Positions 25,853 through 36,198 are shown, counted from the stretch's first letter. The stretch is DNA of 64,000 bases from Ferruginibacter sp. (GCA_028288705.1 JAQBNH010000014.1:62001-126000); one strand, 5' to 3'. Notes: generated from the letters alone by a model not told the origin. Made by a program: numbers and translations.

Positions 25853-27259
25853 TTAATTGTCGATGATAATATCGCGTTCATTATCCCAATCCGGACGGAT
25901 GCCTAATTTTTGTGGTAAAGCAATCACTCTTTCCGGCTGCAGTTTTTTACTGTAGTTGCCCGGGTCCCATTTGCCATTTTTGTTGGTATCATATAAGATC
26001 CTCAGTTCATATTCTCCAGGTGGAAACCGGTTGTTCGTCCATTCGGAGGAAGTCACCGGGTAAGTATATTTTACCAGTTCCCCTTCCATGAATTGCAGCA
26101 CGGGTTGCCGGGTAAGATCGAGATTTTTAAAGCGCAGTACAACATTTCCGTAATCTTCCACGCGTTTTGTTTTAAACCGCAGCGTGTCATTTTTGCTGAG
26201 TGTTCCACCGAGGCTATCCCGCACAGCATTCTTCGGGATGATCAGGGTATAGTCGGTTTCAGGTTTCCAGGCAGCAGTAACACGAAGGATCTTTTTGCTG
26301 CTGTCAATTGAAACAGCGGCCATATTCAGGGGCAGATAATTGCTGTCTGCCAGTATGATTTTAACTGTATCATTGAGGCTGATCTTATTATTAAAAGTCA
26401 GCTCGAGGCTCGTCAGCAAATCCTGCGTGCGTTGAATCAGCGAACTGCCGTAACGTAATTTTTTCTCCACTGCAGGTTTCGGCGTGCCGGTTAGGGAAGC
26501 AGCTTTTTCCTGTACATAAGCCAGCAATTTTACCGGGTTGTTATTCGCAGTTATGACCACATTCGTATCCCGGAACGCAAAGGCTTCTGACAACGTATTA
26601 TAAGTACGGCCACCATCACCATCCTTCAATGCATAGATTTTAAACGTGGCTGCAGGGAGGTTTTCAAAATGAAAATTTCCGCTGCCATCCAGCCTGGCAA
26701 GATAATCCGGGCGCCGCTTCAGCACGCTGCTGTCATCGGCATTGCGATATAATAGAACCGATACCGTACTGTCCACCTTGCCTGTTTCTGCCATCGTTAC
26801 CTGGCCGTCGAGCGTGAGGGAATCAATCGTATTGCCGGTAGAAAAAATATAGGTAAAACTTCGGAGCGTATTGTTTTCATTCACATCGCGGATGGCGTCT
26901 CCAAAGTTGATACTGTAAGTGGTATTGGGCAAAAGGCTGTCGCGAAGGCGGATCGTGATCGTTTTAAGATTACTGGTAATAACCGGGTTTGCTTTTTGAA
27001 CCGGTGATACAAGCAGATTTTTTTGCAATTCCTGCAGTTCGCCAATGTATTCATCAAACGTAAGCGTAATGCGGGTTGAGGTAACGTTCAGCGATTTTTC
27101 TGCAGGACTGGCCTTTACTAAAACCGGTGGCAGGCTGTCGCGATCGCCACCTGTTGGCATACTGATCTGTGCGCAACTGCTGACAAGGCTGATCATAAAT
27201 GCGATCAATCCCGTAGTTAGGAGAAGCAGTGTTGGCTTGTTTGTGAAAGAAAATCTCAT
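25853..27259 (-). CDS. Ig-like (Big_5) domain lipoprotein
   Basis: A 468-residue envelope lipoprotein from the ATG at 27259. The signal is LIAFMISLVSSC, with Cys29 followed by AQISMPTGGDRDSLPPVL. The first mature domain (LNVTSTRITLTFDEYIGELQ ... LLPNTTYSINFGDAIRDVNEN) is a Big_5-type Ig-like fold, and a second similar one occurs later (ETDYTLIIPKNAVRDSLGGT). Bacteroidota encode one such protein near-universally, often described only as an Ig-like domain protein. A TAACTTTG box lies just before the start. Confidence 0.85.
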   Translation of the reverse strand: MRFSFTNKPTLLLLTTGLIAFMISLVSSCAQISMPTGGDRDSLPPVLVKASPAEKSLNVTSTRITLTFDEYIGELQELQKNLLVSPVQKANPVITSNLKTITIRLRDSLLPNTTYSINFGDAIRDVNENNTLRSFTYIFSTGNTIDSLTLDGQVTMAETGKVDSTVSVLLYRNADDSSVLKRRPDYLARLDGSGNFHFENLPAATFKIYALKDGDGGRTYNTLSEAFAFRDTNVVITANNNPVKLLAYVQEKAASLTGTPKPAVEKKLRYGSSLIQRTQDLLTSLELTFNNKISLNDTVKIILADSNYLPLNMAAVSIDSSKKILRVTAAWKPETDYTLIIPKNAVRDSLGGTLSKNDTLRFKTKRVEDYGNVVLRFKNLDLTRQPVLQFMEGELVKYTYPVTSSEWTNNRFPPGEYELRILYDTNKNGKWDPGNYSKKLQPERVIALPQKLGIRPDWDNERDIIIDN

Positions 27260-27312
27260 GAGGGCCAAAGTTATTGCAAGCCCACTGAATAATTGCGGGC
27301 TGATTGTTAAGA

Positions 27313-29106
27313 CTATCGCTGAGGCGGAAAATTTTCGCGTACAAACCCGCACCAGTAACAACCAGACTTTCCGCAACCCGTATGAAATTCATGCTGCTGA
27401 ATTTTATACCAGCTGCTGATGATTTGCTGTTTCACGGTTTCCGTATCTGCGGGACTGATCAGTAGTTTTTCTTTTCGGTATTGTCGTTGTTGGTCTGGCT
27501 CGATAAAATCAAATTCGGTGCTGACAACACGCCATTCTTTTTGCTGGTAATGGTCAATCAGGATTTTGTAAAAAACCGCCTGTCGCCAATAAGCGCCACC
27601 ATCCGGATCATCTTCGTTGGGGCCGCGCATTTTCAACAACGCCTTTTCCACATTGCCGGATTTATAATCCACGACATTGATCTCTTTGCCGTTGAATTCC
27701 AGTTTATCCAGTTTACCTTTTATCGGAACGCCGCTAACAGCAGCGCGGATATTTCGTTCTATCGCCACCACTTTATTCCAGCCGGAAACATTTCGATCAT
27801 AGTACTGTTGCAGCACGTCAATGCCATAATGCAGGCGTGTTTGCCAGCCTTCCTTCGTAAAATTCGCACGCTGTTGAAGCATGGACTGTTCAAATGTTTG
27901 GAGCAGGAAATCCGCTGGCGGAAATGCTTCTTTACCGCCTTCCTGCATTGCACGAAATAATTTTTCCAGTGCATCATGTATGGAGGAGCCGAAAAGCAGG
28001 GCATCGCTTTTTGCAAAAGGAACGCGCAGGATGTATTGAAAATAGAATCCCAGCGGGCAATCAAGAAAGCAGTTCAAGGCGCTCACGCTCATCACGAACT
28101 TTGAAAGAATGGGGCTAAGGAAATCGGCCGGCGGTAAGGATATTACGGGCAGGTTGGGAGGAAAGGTTGTTGTAGCTATCTCGTTTCCTACATCAAATCT
28201 TCTCCCCAGATCCCTGGTGGTAAAGGGTTTCAGCAAATGCAACTGCACGGACTTATGTTTAGCCGATTGAAAGCTGCTCAACATCTTATCCAGCGTTTCC
28301 TGATTTGAAACAGATGCCAGCACCAACTGTTCCGGACAATCTTTTCCAAAATTGTCTATTGACGCAATCCTGATCCCCGATGGGTTTGCGGGAACCAATT
28401 GCCTGAGCAGAGGATGTTGCTCCTGTAGCGCGGATGCTAACCGGCCGGTGACTTCAGTCAATTTTAATCCTGGGTCTTTTTTCAATTCCTGCCGGCAAAA
28501 ATCAACAATACATCTAATCGTATTTTGTTGCAACGAACTGCTTACAGTAAGCTCTGAAAAGAAATTTTCTATAAATATGTCCAGGCTGGATTGAGGGCTT
28601 GCTGCCCCTGCGTTCTCTAACAAGGCGGAAACCTTCTTCAACGCAATATGTAGCTCGGGATCAAATAAGTCCTTCGCCGGCTGGCCGGCTTCTATCGCCA
28701 ACAATCTGCGAAGCGAAACTGATTGCACGCTATAACGCTGGCGGCTCCAGTTAACCGTTAGTTGCAGGATGGCCTCATGGGGAACCGCAAAAAAATCATA
28801 ATGCAGTAATTCGTAAAGCAGGGCATCGCCACTACCCGGAAAATGTTGTTCCTGCTCGATATAACGCAGCAGCCGCAATAGTTTTCCCGAAAAAGCGAGG
28901 TTATTGCAATCGATAAGATGATCGTGGAAAACAGGAATATTTTTATTGAAAAAATGGGAAGCCAATTGTTGCACACGCTGCTCATTTTCGCACACGATCA
29001 TAAAATCGCCTGATAAAATGTCTTCCATGAAAATAGTGGAACACCGGGCCGCAAGCAGGTCGTATTCGTCGGCGATCGATTCAAATTCATATGCACTAAT
29101 GATCAT
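27313..29106 (-). pseudogene. PD-(D/E)XK nuclease: C-terminal remnant of a UvrD-type helicase-nuclease
   Basis: A 597-residue open frame. It begins inside what looks like the UvrD C-terminal helicase fold (DFMIVCENEQRVQQLASHFF, then KNIPVFHDH), with Walker A and motifs I-IV missing. The C-terminal nuclease is intact: KGKLDKLEFNGKEINVVDYKSGN holds the catalytic D and D-x-K. A Cys in CFLDCPLGFYF and the three Cys of GCGKSGCYWCGF resemble an AddB-type iron-sulfur staple. The frame stays open 14 codons before its first ATG, up to the neighbouring esterase gene. I infer loss of the 5' half. It might instead be a functional stand-alone nuclease. Confidence 0.65.
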
Positions 29107-29131
29107 ATTCTTCTGCTCCTTTCCTGATGTG

Positions 29132-30412
29132 CTAATTTCTTTTGTAAGTTATCAGATTGCTTACACAGGGATACATTGTCCGCACAAAAAATATCCCGTC
29201 GAATATTTTATGCCATTCTGCTTCCTGGGTTGCATGATGCACACCCACGGAACCTTTCATTTTAAAACGCTCGCCGTAACCAGGGTTAGCGAGGTTGAAC
29301 GTTTTAAAATCGGTAAAAGCAAATGCGTAGTCTTTATTGATCCAGTTTTCAAAACTTTTCTTCGCCGGCTTCGGTACTTTATATGGCTTCGTGCTTAAGC
29401 GACCTGCAGTTCCTTCGTAGGAAGTAAAGCCGAGCGTATAGGTTTGGCTCGAAAGATCCGTGGCATCAAAAATAGTTCCCATCGTGACAGACCTGTCGCG
29501 GAAGCGCTGTTCGTAATGGCCGGAATATTTTGAGATATGATAGTTGTGTGCCCAAACAATTATTTTTTCCTGCGGGTATTTCTTCTTCGCTAACCATTCC
29601 AGGTTTTTTGCCATTTGCAGGTCGCGGGTGTTGGAGCGGAAGATATAATCTTTGCTGTCTCTATACTGGATATTTTCCGAGATAAGGTTGTCGATGATCA
29701 TCATCCAGAAATCATCTGCGGCCAACTTTGCAGACAGTTCTTTTTTGATCCGTAATAAGTATTCATATTGCGGCTGGTATTGCGTTGTATCAGCCATTTT
29801 ATATTTTTTCAGCGAGTCGATCAAGGGTAGAATTCCTGTTATGTAATTCGCTTCTTTTGTAATGGGGAGATCGTACAAGCGCAAGATGCTGTCTACCTGC
29901 TTTGATAAGTTTTTGCCGGAATACGATAAAACCATTTGGTTGTCAAAACCCGTCATTTGGATCGGCGTTGTTGTTTGCTGTGTTGCCGGAATATATTTGT
30001 AAAAGAGATCAGCGCAGGCATCGCAAAACGTCCAGATAGGAAAAATGTTTTTCATCAAAAAGCTGTCGGTTAGCCGTTTTTCTTTGGGCAGTTTATCCCA
30101 ACCTTTATTCAATCCAAAAAAATCACTTTCAAATGCCAGCACATTAAATCCTTTTTTCTCATGCAGGTATTTGATGAGCCTGGTTTTCGCCAGGAAAGCC
30201 GGGGCATCGCCATGATCCTGTTCGCCCAGCATGATGATTCTTGAATTGCCAATTGCGTTTCCAATTACGTCCAGGTCGGTGAAGTCCAGCGAATCCGGCT
30301 GATTGCTGCGGATAGCTTTCGTCTCCCGCTGAACGTACTGCTTCAATAAATCCTGCGCGGGAAGTTGCTGAAGGGAAAGCAATCCGATCACGAAAAGCCA
30401 GCATTTGACCAT
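29132..30412 (-). CDS. Erythromycin esterase family protein (secreted)
   Basis: A 426-residue protein with a signal peptide (MVKCWLFVIGLLSLQQLPAQ). It belongs to the erythromycin esterase/EreA-like fold: GEQDHGDA (residues 63-70) matches the catalytic GE-x-x-H-G motif, and WAHNYHISK and AFESDFFGLNKGW are family-like. Most chromosomal relatives in Bacteroidota have no proven role in macrolide resistance. Its 3' end abuts the truncated nuclease gene, suggesting it arrived at, or was joined to, the deletion junction. Confidence 0.85.
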   Translation of the reverse strand: MVKCWLFVIGLLSLQQLPAQDLLKQYVQRETKAIRSNQPDSLDFTDLDVIGNAIGNSRIIMLGEQDHGDAPAFLAKTRLIKYLHEKKGFNVLAFESDFFGLNKGWDKLPKEKRLTDSFLMKNIFPIWTFCDACADLFYKYIPATQQTTTPIQMTGFDNQMVLSYSGKNLSKQVDSILRLYDLPITKEANYITGILPLIDSLKKYKMADTTQYQPQYEYLLRIKKELSAKLAADDFWMMIIDNLISENIQYRDSKDYIFRSNTRDLQMAKNLEWLAKKKYPQEKIIVWAHNYHISKYSGHYEQRFRDRSVTMGTIFDATDLSSQTYTLGFTSYEGTAGRLSTKPYKVPKPAKKSFENWINKDYAFAFTDFKTFNLANPGYGERFKMKGSVGVHHATQEAEWHKIFDGIFFVRTMYPCVSNLITYKRN

Positions 30413-30517
30413 AAACTTGCTGATGAGGTTGAATAAAGATTTACATTAACGCCTGCGAAGTGCAGGGTTTACACAACAATTTATTTGAAACGTTGTTATC
30501 TAAGGTAAAATAAAAAT

Positions 30518-31021
30518 ATGAGCAGGGTGTACAGTTTTAAGAAAGTGCAGGTATTGCCGGTCAGCCTCGAAAAGGCCTGGTCGTTTTTCAGCAATCCTGC
30601 TAACCTGCAACAGCTTACGCCGGCGAAGATGGGCTTTACAGTCATCTCTAAATTTCACGGTGAAACCATGTACCCGGGGCAGATCATTGAATATACCGTA
30701 CGTCCCTTGCTGGGCATTCCGCTGTATTGGATGACGGAGATCACGCATGTTAAGCCAGGAGAATATTTTATAGATGAACAGCGCTTCGGGCCATACAGCC
30801 TTTGGCATCACCAGCATCATTTTAAAGAAGTAGAGGGCGGTGTGGAAATGACCGATATCGTTCATTATAAAGTGCCGTTCTGGATCTTCGGCGATATGGC
30901 GAATAAGCTTTTTGTAGAGAAGGAATTGCAGGGCATTTTTGATTACCGTTATGCTGCCGTTACAAAACTCTGGCAGCGCCCCGCATTGAAGCCGATACAG
31001 GAAGGAAGGTCGCTGATATAG
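30518..31021 (+). CDS. SRPBCC family protein
   Basis: A 167-residue START/Bet v 1-like ligand-binding fold. VLPVSLEKAWSFFSNPANLQQLTP opens the domain, followed by PGQIIEYTVRPLLGIPLYWMTEI and the C-terminal helix FGDMANKLFVEKELQGIFDYRY. Relatives are described as polyketide-cyclase/dehydrase-like or cell-division-inhibitor-like proteins. The ligand is unknown. It is divergent from the esterase gene and precedes the polysaccharide module by 88 bp. Confidence 0.88.
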   Translation: MSRVYSFKKVQVLPVSLEKAWSFFSNPANLQQLTPAKMGFTVISKFHGETMYPGQIIEYTVRPLLGIPLYWMTEITHVKPGEYFIDEQRFGPYSLWHHQHHFKEVEGGVEMTDIVHYKVPFWIFGDMANKLFVEKELQGIFDYRYAAVTKLWQRPALKPIQEGRSLI

Positions 31022-31108
31022 CAATTGGGCGCAGAGACTTAGAAAACAGGGAAAGGCTGAAAAGTTTTTCGTTACTTTATTAAAGCTTCACCCCTCCGTT
31101 TTCTTATC

Positions 31109-32443
31109 ATGCACCGGGCTAACTCTTCAAAAACATATCGCCGTACGGCCCTTTTTTTTATCTGGGCATTTGTATTGTTGCTGTTGTTTCTACTGTTTAA
31201 CAATAACCGCAAAACATCGCCGGTAGAAAATAAAAAAGTCGCTGTTGTGCAGCGCGACGGAAAATATATGCTGCTCAGAAATCAGCAGCCATTCTTTATT
31301 AAAGGTGCGGGCGGAGCGGCCAATCTTGCAGCAGTGCATCGCGCCGGCGGCAATTGTATCCGCATCTGGGACACCACGGGCATTGATCAACTCCTTGATT
31401 CTGCTGCCTTTTATCAGCTTGCTGTGGTAGCTGGAATTCATATCCCCAACAGCGATGCAAAGGAATTTTATGATGATTCCCTGAAAGTAAACGCCCAGCT
31501 GGCTGCTATCCAACGCTTGGTTAACCGCACTAAAAATCACCCCGCTTTACTGATGTGGTGCGTGGGTAATGAGCTGGCCTTTCCTTACCGTTTCAAATTC
31601 AATAATTTTTACAATGGCTTTAATGCGATCGTAGCAATGATTCACCGCGAAGATCCCGATCACCCGGTAACGACGACGATCTTAGACTTCAACAAAAAAT
31701 ATATTTTCAACCTGCACCGGCGCTGCGACGTAGACCTGCTCTCTTTTAATATTTTTAATCGCCTGCGGGATCTTGCGGAACAACGTGACCAATTTGCGTG
31801 GTTTTGGAAGGGGCCTTATTTAATCACGGAATGGGGGATAGACGGGCCCTGGGACGGCACAGAAAAAACTACATGGGGCGCCTTTATCGAAAACAGCAGT
31901 ACAAAAAAAGCCGAGACATACCGTGAACGTTACGAGCAATCCATGCCTGTTAATGATGCCGGATTTCTTGGTTCCTGTGTGTTTTACTGGCAACAGAAGC
32001 AGGAATACACCCATACCTGGTTTAGTATGATGGATGAATATGGCCGCCCGACCGAAGCTGTAGATGCAGCAACGTATTTATGGATGGGCAAAAAACCGTC
32101 ATCGCTGCCACCGCAAATCAATTACCTGCTGCTCGATAAAGAAGGTCCGCGTAAGAATATGATTTTTGATCCGCGCCAGCATGTAGCAGCAAGCCTTGTC
32201 ATGCTGAAAAGACCGCAAACAGATTCGGTAACCTGGGAAATTTACCCGGAGGATTGGTATAAAGAAAACGGTCATCCTTCCACAAAACGACCTCCATTAT
32301 TGGAGCGTGTGCAGGCAGGGCTTGACATCAGCTTTGAAACACCCGCCGTTCCCGGGCCTTATCGCATCTTCGCGACCATTGCCGACCGGCAGGGACGCAT
32401 CGCCACGGCAAATTTTCCATTTTATGTTGTTAGCCCGGAATGA
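31109..32443 (+). CDS. Membrane-anchored GH2-like glycoside hydrolase
   Basis: A 444-residue protein with one N-terminal transmembrane helix (about residues 13-31, ALFFIWAFVLLLLFLLF), so the enzyme probably faces the periplasm. A TIM barrel of the GH2/GH5 clan follows. The acid/base candidate is E155 in CVGNELAF and the nucleophile is E241 in ITEWGIDGPW. QPFFIKGAGGAANL is a GH2-like entry motif. The last 100 residues form a beta domain. The stop overlaps the synthase start by 4 bp (ATGA), so the two are translationally coupled. It probably trims or releases the polymer made by the partner. Confidence 0.82.
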   Translation: MHRANSSKTYRRTALFFIWAFVLLLLFLLFNNNRKTSPVENKKVAVVQRDGKYMLLRNQQPFFIKGAGGAANLAAVHRAGGNCIRIWDTTGIDQLLDSAAFYQLAVVAGIHIPNSDAKEFYDDSLKVNAQLAAIQRLVNRTKNHPALLMWCVGNELAFPYRFKFNNFYNGFNAIVAMIHREDPDHPVTTTILDFNKKYIFNLHRRCDVDLLSFNIFNRLRDLAEQRDQFAWFWKGPYLITEWGIDGPWDGTEKTTWGAFIENSSTKKAETYRERYEQSMPVNDAGFLGSCVFYWQQKQEYTHTWFSMMDEYGRPTEAVDAATYLWMGKKPSSLPPQINYLLLDKEGPRKNMIFDPRQHVAASLVMLKRPQTDSVTWEIYPEDWYKENGHPSTKRPPLLERVQAGLDISFETPAVPGPYRIFATIADRQGRIATANFPFYVVSPE

Positions 32444-35400
32444 AGAATAACATCACGATATCGCCCCCCACCAGAGGAGAACGTTTCACGCTCCGGCTGA
32501 TCATTCTATTGGGTATTACAGCGATGTTCTTTTTCCTCCGTTACCTCTTAAGCCCTTCGCATTTTGAGGCTTCAGTGGTGTACTGGTTACTGCTCATTAC
32601 CATCATTTTTTCCTGCCTGAAAGTATTGCATGAATGGATCCATTATTTCAGCATCAGTATTCCTGAAACACCTGTTGCAGAAAAAATATATACCGTAGAT
32701 ATCTTCACAACGCATTGCGCAGGAGAACCGATACCAATGCTCGAACGTACGCTGAAAGCCATTCTCGCGATCAGCTATCCGCACGAAACCTATCTCTGTG
32801 ATGAATCTGCTGATCCATACCTGCAGGAGTTTTGTGAGCGGTTAGGCATTCATTACGTAACGCGCACCGATAAGAAAGATGCGAAGGCGGGCAACATCAA
32901 CAATGCGCTTCAGTTATCTCATGGCGAGTTATGCGTGGTGCTGGATCCGGATCATGAACCAACGCCTGAGTTTCTCAACCCGATTGTTCCACATTTTAAT
33001 GACCCGAAGATCGGCTTCGTCCAGATTGTTCAGGCCTACAGTAATTACGGAGAAAACCTGATCGCTAAAGGTGCAGCGCAACAGACATTCCAGTTTTACG
33101 GGCCGATGATGATGTCGATGAATAGTTATGGCACCGTGCCCGCCATCGGCGCCAATTGCACGTTTCGGCGTACAGCCCTGGAATCGATTGGCGGGCATGC
33201 AGCCGGCCTTGCGGAAGATTTACATACAGCGATGCAACTGCACGCAAAGGGTTGGGAGTCGGTTTATGTTCCCAAAATACTCGCGCGCGGGCTTGTCCCT
33301 TCCACCTTGCATGCTTACTACCAGCAGCAGTTGAAATGGTCTCGCGGCGTGTTCGAACTGTTTGCAACGTCTTATCTCCGGTTGTTTAAAAAATTTACCT
33401 GGCAACAAAAACTGCATTACGGAACGATCCTCGTGTACTATCTCTCCGGCCTCATCTACCTGATCAATTTTCTTATTCCTATTATTGCCGTGTTGTTTAA
33501 TGCAAGTCCGGCGCGCCTCGACTTCTATGAATTTGCTGCGCTTGGATTTCCATTGGTTTCAGCAATTGTGTTCATCAGGCATTATGTGCAATGGTGGGTG
33601 ATGGAAGAAGAAGAGCGCGGGTTTCATGTTGTGGGTGGATTGTTGATGATGGGCACCTGGTGGGTTTTCTTAAAAGGATTGATCTACACCATTGCGGGAA
33701 AGAAAGTCGCATATCTTCCTACGCCAAAAGATGCACGAAATGCAAAGCCGGGCATCCTCAATCTTCCCAATGTATTGGTGTTGCTGCTTTCTTTATTTGC
33801 GATTATTTACGGCCTGATCACCGACTGGAATCCCTATAATATTGTCATGGCAGGTTTTGCTTTTCTGAATTGCTGTATCATGGCCTTTACCATCATGGCC
33901 AGTAAGCAACTGCAGTTCAGGAAATTTAAAGACGACAACCGCGCCGTATCCGTGCCGATGTCCTTTGTGAGTGAATTCAAAAGGAGATTCTGGTTAGTCC
34001 GCCACCGCATTTATTTAGGCCTGCGGAGTACAGCCACTTTTCTAACGATTTGTGCGTTGTTTGCTTCGCTGTTCCTCCTTCGTTATAATACTGCTGCAAA
34101 AATTCCGGACGCACCGCAGCAGAAGAAAGATATTTTTCTCAACGGTATTTTTGCGCCGGGATCTGATAACGGGCTGACGTCATTGGACAGTCTGCAGCAT
34201 TACAAAGCGGGTTATCATTACCATCCGCAACTGGTTTCACTATATCTTGCCTGGGGCGACTTACCTGCAAATAAATGGCCGGTTAGTTTGATAGATTCGA
34301 TTTACCAGTCGGGCGCGATACCGTTACTTACCTGGGAGCCCTGGCCAACTTCATTTCAAAGCAAGGATAATAGTCAAAATAATATTTTAAAAGAGATCCG
34401 CGCCGGCAGGTACGATAGTTTTCTTGTTTCGTTTTGCCGCCAATTACAATTATCAGATCGCCCGTTGTTCTTACGCTTCGCGCATGAGCCGGGTAATCCT
34501 GCCTATCCCTGGACAAGCAATGACGAGCATGCAGGAACTGATTACATCGCGGCCTGGCGTTACGTGCATGACTTCTTCGCTAAAGAACAACTGTTCAATA
34601 TCACCTGGATCTTCAATCCCTGGAAAGCAGAAGATACTGACCGTTATTACCCGGGAGATGACTATGTAGACTGGCTTGGGGTAAATATTCTCGATTATAA
34701 TAAAGAGAGATCAGGTTCATTCAAAGACTTGTACCGGCACTTTCATCAGCAGCCCGTTTTTCGTGCAGGCCTGCCTGTTATAGTAACCGAAATGGGCACA
34801 TTGCAAACCGGTGCGCAACAACAACGCTGGCTCTCTTCAGCGCTGGATTCCATGCGGCTCTGGTTCCCGGAGATCAAGGGAGCGGTGTTGTTTAATTCTG
34901 CCTTCGACCAGAATAATTTGCCGGGTGATACGGGTATGTTGAAATGGACAGCCACAAATCCCGCTTCAGTATTTAAGGCTTTTACAGATTTATCAAAAGC
35001 ATCCGGGCAATTACTCCCGCTGCGCGCTGCTGCTTTTCAAACAGGCCTGGATAATCCTGGTCATAGAGCAGCAGGATTACCAAAGCAATTTTTTAAGGGA
35101 ACTTATTATGCGCGGGGTGAACACTGGCAGGGCAATATTGTTCCTTTCACCCGGGAAGAATTACGTAAAGATTTTAAAGACATGAAGGCTGTTGGCATCA
35201 GCACAGTGAAACATGTTGGTCCGGGTGTGTACGATTATAATGTTCTGCGCGCCGCAAAAGAATTCAGCCTGGGTATTCAATATGCGTTTGTGTTTCCTGC
35301 CATGGATTATGTCCTGGACAATAAAGAAAAAGAGCGACAAATAGCCATCGTGCGGAAGACCGTCAGGCAATTAAAGGGCCATGCAGTAATCACTTCCTGG

Positions 35401-36198
35401 CACCTTGCTACCACTGCCATACAGGATATCGATGAAATGTATTACCCGCCCTTTGGCAGGCAGCAAAAACAAGCCTGCGCATTGTGGTTAAACGACGTTG
35501 TCAAAGCCATTGTTGAAGAAGACGCAAACCGACCTGTAACGCTCGACGTGATGGCAGGAAAGACGATGGCTGCCACTGCATCGCTGATAAAAAATAGTAT
35601 GCCAGGATTATCCGGAGTGGGCATCATCATACCGCATCCTTTATCCCCGTTAATGGATGCTGCAGGCCCGGGCATCCCCTGGTTTTACAGCAGCGTTAAT
35701 GCAAAAGCTGCCTATTCATTGAGCGCAGGCGATCATCCATTCTTCCTGGAAAGCTGGAAAGATGAAGCAGCGGCGGGAAATATGAAATGGAATGGATTGA
35801 AAGATGCCAACGGAAATGATAAGCCAGGTTTTACACTGTTGAAGAACAAATGGGAATCAACAAATATTCCGCTTGCGTTACCATTACTGCGTATTTTAAA
35901 ACCTGCGGAAACAACCTGGCCTGGCGCGAAGCTGACTTACTATGCAGTCACCAAACAAAATGGCCGCTGGATGCCGGGAGAGAACCCGTCCGCAGATATA
36001 CGGTACGAGTGGTTTTTAATAGAGTATGACCGCTACCAGAAAGCCGTGGATATCAACAGCGTTGGAAAAGGCAGCAGTGTCGCGCTGACAATTCCTGATC
36101 ATCCCGAACGATTTAAATTGCAACTGGTTTGTACAAATACCCGCGAACATCAGGTACTGCAACTGGAAACAATACTTAATACGCCGTTGGGGCAATGA
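32440..36198 (+). CDS. Processive GT2 synthase fused to GH26-like and second hydrolase-like domains
   Basis: A 1252-residue membrane enzyme. Two helices at about 18-64 precede a cellulose-synthase-like GT2 domain (85-330) with LDPDHEP at 168-174 and the QxxRW-like QQLKWSRG at 297-304. Further helices run to about 510, and one more lies near 530-550. A GH26-like barrel follows (565-830): E683 in FAHEPGNPAYPW as acid/base and E784 in VTEMG as nucleophile. A third domain (860-1110) resembles a degenerate GH2-type barrel (FKGTYYARGEHW), and the C-terminus is beta-rich. It probably makes and processes a beta-linked exopolysaccharide at the inner membrane. The polymer is not determined. Confidence 0.88.
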   Translation: MKNNITISPPTRGERFTLRLIILLGITAMFFFLRYLLSPSHFEASVVYWLLLITIIFSCLKVLHEWIHYFSISIPETPVAEKIYTVDIFTTHCAGEPIPMLERTLKAILAISYPHETYLCDESADPYLQEFCERLGIHYVTRTDKKDAKAGNINNALQLSHGELCVVLDPDHEPTPEFLNPIVPHFNDPKIGFVQIVQAYSNYGENLIAKGAAQQTFQFYGPMMMSMNSYGTVPAIGANCTFRRTALESIGGHAAGLAEDLHTAMQLHAKGWESVYVPKILARGLVPSTLHAYYQQQLKWSRGVFELFATSYLRLFKKFTWQQKLHYGTILVYYLSGLIYLINFLIPIIAVLFNASPARLDFYEFAALGFPLVSAIVFIRHYVQWWVMEEEERGFHVVGGLLMMGTWWVFLKGLIYTIAGKKVAYLPTPKDARNAKPGILNLPNVLVLLLSLFAIIYGLITDWNPYNIVMAGFAFLNCCIMAFTIMASKQLQFRKFKDDNRAVSVPMSFVSEFKRRFWLVRHRIYLGLRSTATFLTICALFASLFLLRYNTAAKIPDAPQQKKDIFLNGIFAPGSDNGLTSLDSLQHYKAGYHYHPQLVSLYLAWGDLPANKWPVSLIDSIYQSGAIPLLTWEPWPTSFQSKDNSQNNILKEIRAGRYDSFLVSFCRQLQLSDRPLFLRFAHEPGNPAYPWTSNDEHAGTDYIAAWRYVHDFFAKEQLFNITWIFNPWKAEDTDRYYPGDDYVDWLGVNILDYNKERSGSFKDLYRHFHQQPVFRAGLPVIVTEMGTLQTGAQQQRWLSSALDSMRLWFPEIKGAVLFNSAFDQNNLPGDTGMLKWTATNPASVFKAFTDLSKASGQLLPLRAAAFQTGLDNPGHRAAGLPKQFFKGTYYARGEHWQGNIVPFTREELRKDFKDMKAVGISTVKHVGPGVYDYNVLRAAKEFSLGIQYAFVFPAMDYVLDNKEKERQIAIVRKTVRQLKGHAVITSWHLATTAIQDIDEMYYPPFGRQQKQACALWLNDVVKAIVEEDANRPVTLDVMAGKTMAATASLIKNSMPGLSGVGIIIPHPLSPLMDAAGPGIPWFYSSVNAKAAYSLSAGDHPFFLESWKDEAAAGNMKWNGLKDANGNDKPGFTLLKNKWESTNIPLALPLLRILKPAETTWPGAKLTYYAVTKQNGRWMPGENPSADIRYEWFLIEYDRYQKAVDINSVGKGSSVALTIPDHPERFKLQLVCTNTREHQVLQLETILNTPLGQ

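Noticed and set aside
29132-30412. Macrolide resistance gene
   Set aside because: The fold and GE-x-x-H motif match the erythromycin esterase family, but most chromosomal relatives are not shown to give resistance.
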